Below are positions 61,560 through 64,000 of a stretch of 64,000 nucleotides of DNA, piece after piece. How positions within the stretch are numbered: position 1 is the first letter of the stretch; each line of letters opens with the position of its first letter. Source of the stretch: an uncultured Nitratireductor sp. (GTDB taxonomy: Bacteria; Pseudomonadota; Alphaproteobacteria; Rhizobiales; Rhizobiaceae). A model generated the notes under the pieces. That model did not search any database. It had not been told where the DNA came from and saw nothing but the letters and a program-made list of their open reading frames with translations. The DNA lies in contig NZ_CAJXGF010000002.1 in NCBI RefSeq assembly GCF_913053745.1, positions 1 through 64,000 on the forward strand. The letters run 5' to 3'. A program made the translations under genes and the position numbers.

Positions 61560-62630
61560 ATGGCCGATTTGAAACTGACCGATATTTCCAAGCGCTATGG
61601 CACGCTGATGGTCATCGAAAAGCTGTCTCTGGCAATCGACGATGGCGAGTTCGTGGTGTTGGTCGGGCCTTCGGGCTGCGGCAAGTCTACCCTTTTGCGG
61701 ATGATCGCCGGGTTGGAACCCATCACCGGAGGCGACCTGATCATCGGTGGCGCCCGCGCCAACGATATTCCGCCGCAGAAGCGCGATACTTCGATGGTGT
61801 TCCAGTCTTATGCGCTTTTTCCGCATATGAGCGTACGCGATAACATCAGTTTCGGGCCGCGCGTACGCGGAGAACCGAAGGACGAGACGGAACGGCGTAT
61901 CCGCAGGGCGGCCGAAATCCTGAACCTCGATGGCTATCTCGATCGCAAACCGGGCCAGCTTTCCGGAGGCCAGCGCCAGCGCGTCGCCATGGGCCGGGCT
62001 ATCGTGCGCGATCCGAAGGTGTTTCTGTTCGACGAACCGCTGTCCAACCTCGACGCCAAGCTGCGCATCCAGATGCGCACCGAGATCAAGGCGTTGCACC
62101 AGAAGCTGGGCACCACCATCGTCTATGTGACGCACGATCAGATAGAAGCCATGACCATGGCCGACCGCATCGTCGTCATGAACGGCGGCAACATCGAACA
62201 GGTGGGCACGCCGCTCGAGCTCTACGACCGCCCGGCGAACACCTTCGTGGCCGGTTTCATCGGTTCGCCGGCCATGAGTTTCCTGGACGCGAAGACGGCG
62301 TCCGCCGATGGAGCGCCGGTGGCGGTGCTTTCCGAGGGAACGAAGTTGCCCATAGCTCCCGGTCGAGGCGAAGGCCGGCCGGTGACCGTCGGTATCCGGC
62401 CCGAATCCTATCGGCGCGACCCGCAGGGACCGCTGGTGCTTCACGTTGAAGTGGTCGAACCGACAGGGCCGGAAATCCATGTGTTCGGCACGATCGCTGG
62501 CGAGGATGTCCGTGTGGTTCTGCGCGACCGCGAATTGCCCCGGCCTGGCGAAGAATTGCGGCTTTCGGTACCGGTCGAGCACGTGCACCTCTTCGACCAC
62601 GACGACGGTCGACGGCTCGAGGCGGCATGA
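61560..62630 (+). CDS. ABC transporter ATP-binding protein (UgpC/MalK family)
   Basis: VGPSGCGKSTLLRMIAGLEPITGGDLIIGG, LSGGQRQRVAMGRAIVRDPKVFLFDEPLSNLDAKLR. Confidence 0.96.
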   Translation: MADLKLTDISKRYGTLMVIEKLSLAIDDGEFVVLVGPSGCGKSTLLRMIAGLEPITGGDLIIGGARANDIPPQKRDTSMVFQSYALFPHMSVRDNISFGPRVRGEPKDETERRIRRAAEILNLDGYLDRKPGQLSGGQRQRVAMGRAIVRDPKVFLFDEPLSNLDAKLRIQMRTEIKALHQKLGTTIVYVTHDQIEAMTMADRIVVMNGGNIEQVGTPLELYDRPANTFVAGFIGSPAMSFLDAKTASADGAPVAVLSEGTKLPIAPGRGEGRPVTVGIRPESYRRDPQGPLVLHVEVVEPTGPEIHVFGTIAGEDVRVVLRDRELPRPGEELRLSVPVEHVHLFDHDDGRRLEAA

Positions 62631-64000
62631 GAATGGATGCGCGGTCGCCCAACGACACGGAACGCACGGTCGATATCATCGCCCGGCTGCAGGACCGGCT
62701 GGACCGTGGGCGTGGCGCGGAAATCCGGCTGGTGGAGAGCATTCTGGCCGATCCGCATTTTGCGGCGCACGCGCCGATTGCGCAGATCGCCGAGCGGGCG
62801 GGCGTGAGCGAGCCGACCATCACGCGGCTTGCGCGTGCGCTCGGGTTTCCCGGCACGCGCGAGATGCGCTTTCATCTGGCCCAGGCGCTCGCTATCGGCG
62901 GGGCTTATCTGCGTGAGCCGAGCGCGCCGGTGGAGGATCTGCCGCTCTCCGGCCAGGTTGTTGCCAAGGTGGCGTCCGGTGCGCATGCCGCGCTCGACCT
63001 GATGTCTATGGCGCTTGCCGATATCGACCTGGAAACGATGGCGCGCCAGATCAGCCGGGCAAGCCAGATTCTCGTTTATGGCACGGGCGGCAGTTCGTCC
63101 TTCGCTGCGGTGGAGTTGCAGAACCGGCTTTTTCGTCTAGGCCTGCATGTCACCGCACACACCGACCCGCAAATGCAGCGCATGAGCGCATCGGTGCTGG
63201 AGCCAAAGGCGGTGGTGATCGGCTTCTCCGTTTCGGGACAGGCCGCGTCGGTCATGGATGCGGTGACGATCGCCCGGCAATATGGCGCGCGCGCCTTCGT
63301 CGTGACGACGCCCAATACGCCGCTCGCCGAAGCGGGTGACGCACTTCTGCCCCTGTTGTTCAAGGAAGACGGCAATCTCTACAAGCCTTCCTCGATGCGC
63401 TATGCGCTGCTGGCGAGCGTCGACATCATCGCGATGGCGACCGCGTTGACGCTCGGCAAGAAGCCTCGCGAGCCAGAACATCCGAAATCCCGATCTTCCC
63501 ATTGGAGACTGACACCCTTGCGTATTCTCGATCTGGAGACGCCGGCCGTGGTGATCGACCGCGCCAAGGTGGATGCCAATCTCGTGCGCGCGCAGACTTA
63601 CGCCGATGCCAACGGCCTGAAGCTGCGACCTCACATCAAGACGCACAAACTGCCGATGTTCGCAAAGCTGCAATGCGAACTGGGTGCAGTCGGCATCACC
63701 TGTCAGAAAGTCGGTGAGGCCGAGGTGATGGCGGATGCCGGGCTTACCGACATCTTTATCCCTTACAATATTTTGGGCAGTGGCAAACTCGAGCGGCTTT
63801 CGGCGCTGCATCGGCGCATCAGATTGTCGGTGACCGCCGACAGTGCGGTGACGGTGGCAGGTTATGCCGACCGTTTCACGGATCCCGAAAACCCCCTGCC
63901 CGTGCTTGTCGAATGCGACACGGGCATGGGGCGCTGCGGCGTACAGACGGCGGATGAAGTCGTGGCATTGGCCCAGAAGATCGAGGCGGCGCCGGGGTTG
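62627..64000 (+). CDS. RpiR family regulator (HTH + SIS) fused in frame to a D-threonine aldolase-like fold-type III PLP enzyme; incomplete at window edge
   Basis: Manual translation from ATG 62627 (overlaps ATPase TGA) gives no stop to 64000. N-part: IAQIAERAGVSEPTITRLARALGFPGTREMRFHLA and ILVYGTGGSSSFAAVELQNRL...VVIGFSVSGQAASVMDAV; C-part: LDLETPAVVIDRAKVDANL...LRPHIKTHKLPMFAKLQ...GITCQKVGEAEVMADAGL. Absent from the ORF track, as expected for a stop-less frame. Confidence 0.85.
   Translation, partial: MRMDARSPNDTERTVDIIARLQDRLDRGRGAEIRLVESILADPHFAAHAPIAQIAERAGVSEPTITRLARALGFPGTREMRFHLAQALAIGGAYLREPSAPVEDLPLSGQVVAKVASGAHAALDLMSMALADIDLETMARQISRASQILVYGTGGSSSFAAVELQNRLFRLGLHVTAHTDPQMQRMSASVLEPKAVVIGFSVSGQAASVMDAVTIARQYGARAFVVTTPNTPLAEAGDALLPLLFKEDGNLYKPSSMRYALLASVDIIAMATALTLGKKPREPEHPKSRSSHWRLTPLRILDLETPAVVIDRAKVDANLVRAQTYADANGLKLRPHIKTHKLPMFAKLQCELGAVGITCQKVGEAEVMADAGLTDIFIPYNILGSGKLERLSALHRRIRLSVTADSAVTVAGYADRFTDPENPLPVLVECDTGMGRCGVQTADEVVALAQKIEAAPGL
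63521..64000 (+). other. D-threonine aldolase/alanine racemase N-terminal-like PLP domain (alternative independent TTG start at 63521)
   Basis: LRILDLETPAVVIDRAK...RPHIKTHK; GGAG lies 5' of the TTG, so separate initiation is possible. Confidence 0.75.

Noticed and set aside
60678-62600. 640-aa minus-strand ORF
   Set aside because: Antisense to clear SDR and ABC ATPase genes; no domain signature.

Overview
The window is a GC-rich chromosomal segment, alphaproteobacterial/Rhizobiales-like by gene content. No rRNA, convincing tRNA, CRISPR array, IS element or prophage was found. Left to right: (1) an aerobic cobalamin cluster (cobL' edge, cobK, cobJ-I-H-G-N-W, then hupE-like, cobP, cobO, cobD, cobC and a PTP-like phosphatase), with two divergent cobalamin riboswitches sharing an exact 47-bp inverted repeat; (2) an NhaC-type antiporter and an LLM flavin oxidoreductase; (3) a CaiB-type CoA-transferase plus HMG-CoA-lyase-like operon divergent from a GntR regulator and a TctCBA transporter; (4) purU and a panB homologue that appear to form the tail of a mocD-mocE-mocF-like operon (desaturase-type oxygenase, Rieske ferredoxin, ferredoxin reductase), divergent from a LacI regulator and mocC/mocB/ABC permease/ATPase/mocA-like genes, i.e. 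a candidate rhizopine or O-methyl-inositol catabolic island with C1-handling enzymes attached; (5) a thiCOSGED operon behind a TPP riboswitch; (6) a TonB siderophore receptor with a TGA-N9-TCA iron-box-like site, an AraC regulator and an MFS transporter; (7) RraA + nitrilase + TRAP transporter + LysR; (8) a second TctCBA system with an M20 deacylase and divergent LysR; (9) ASCH, alpha/beta hydrolase and truncated hemoglobin genes; (10) an M81/RidA/sugar-type ABC transporter/SDR cluster. Cluster 10 ends in an uninterrupted ORF that joins an RpiR (HTH+SIS) regulator in frame to a D-threonine-aldolase-like PLP enzyme and runs off the window edge; the supplied ORF track omits it. The most interesting items are this regulator-enzyme fusion and the moc-like demethylation operon coupled to PanB/PurU.
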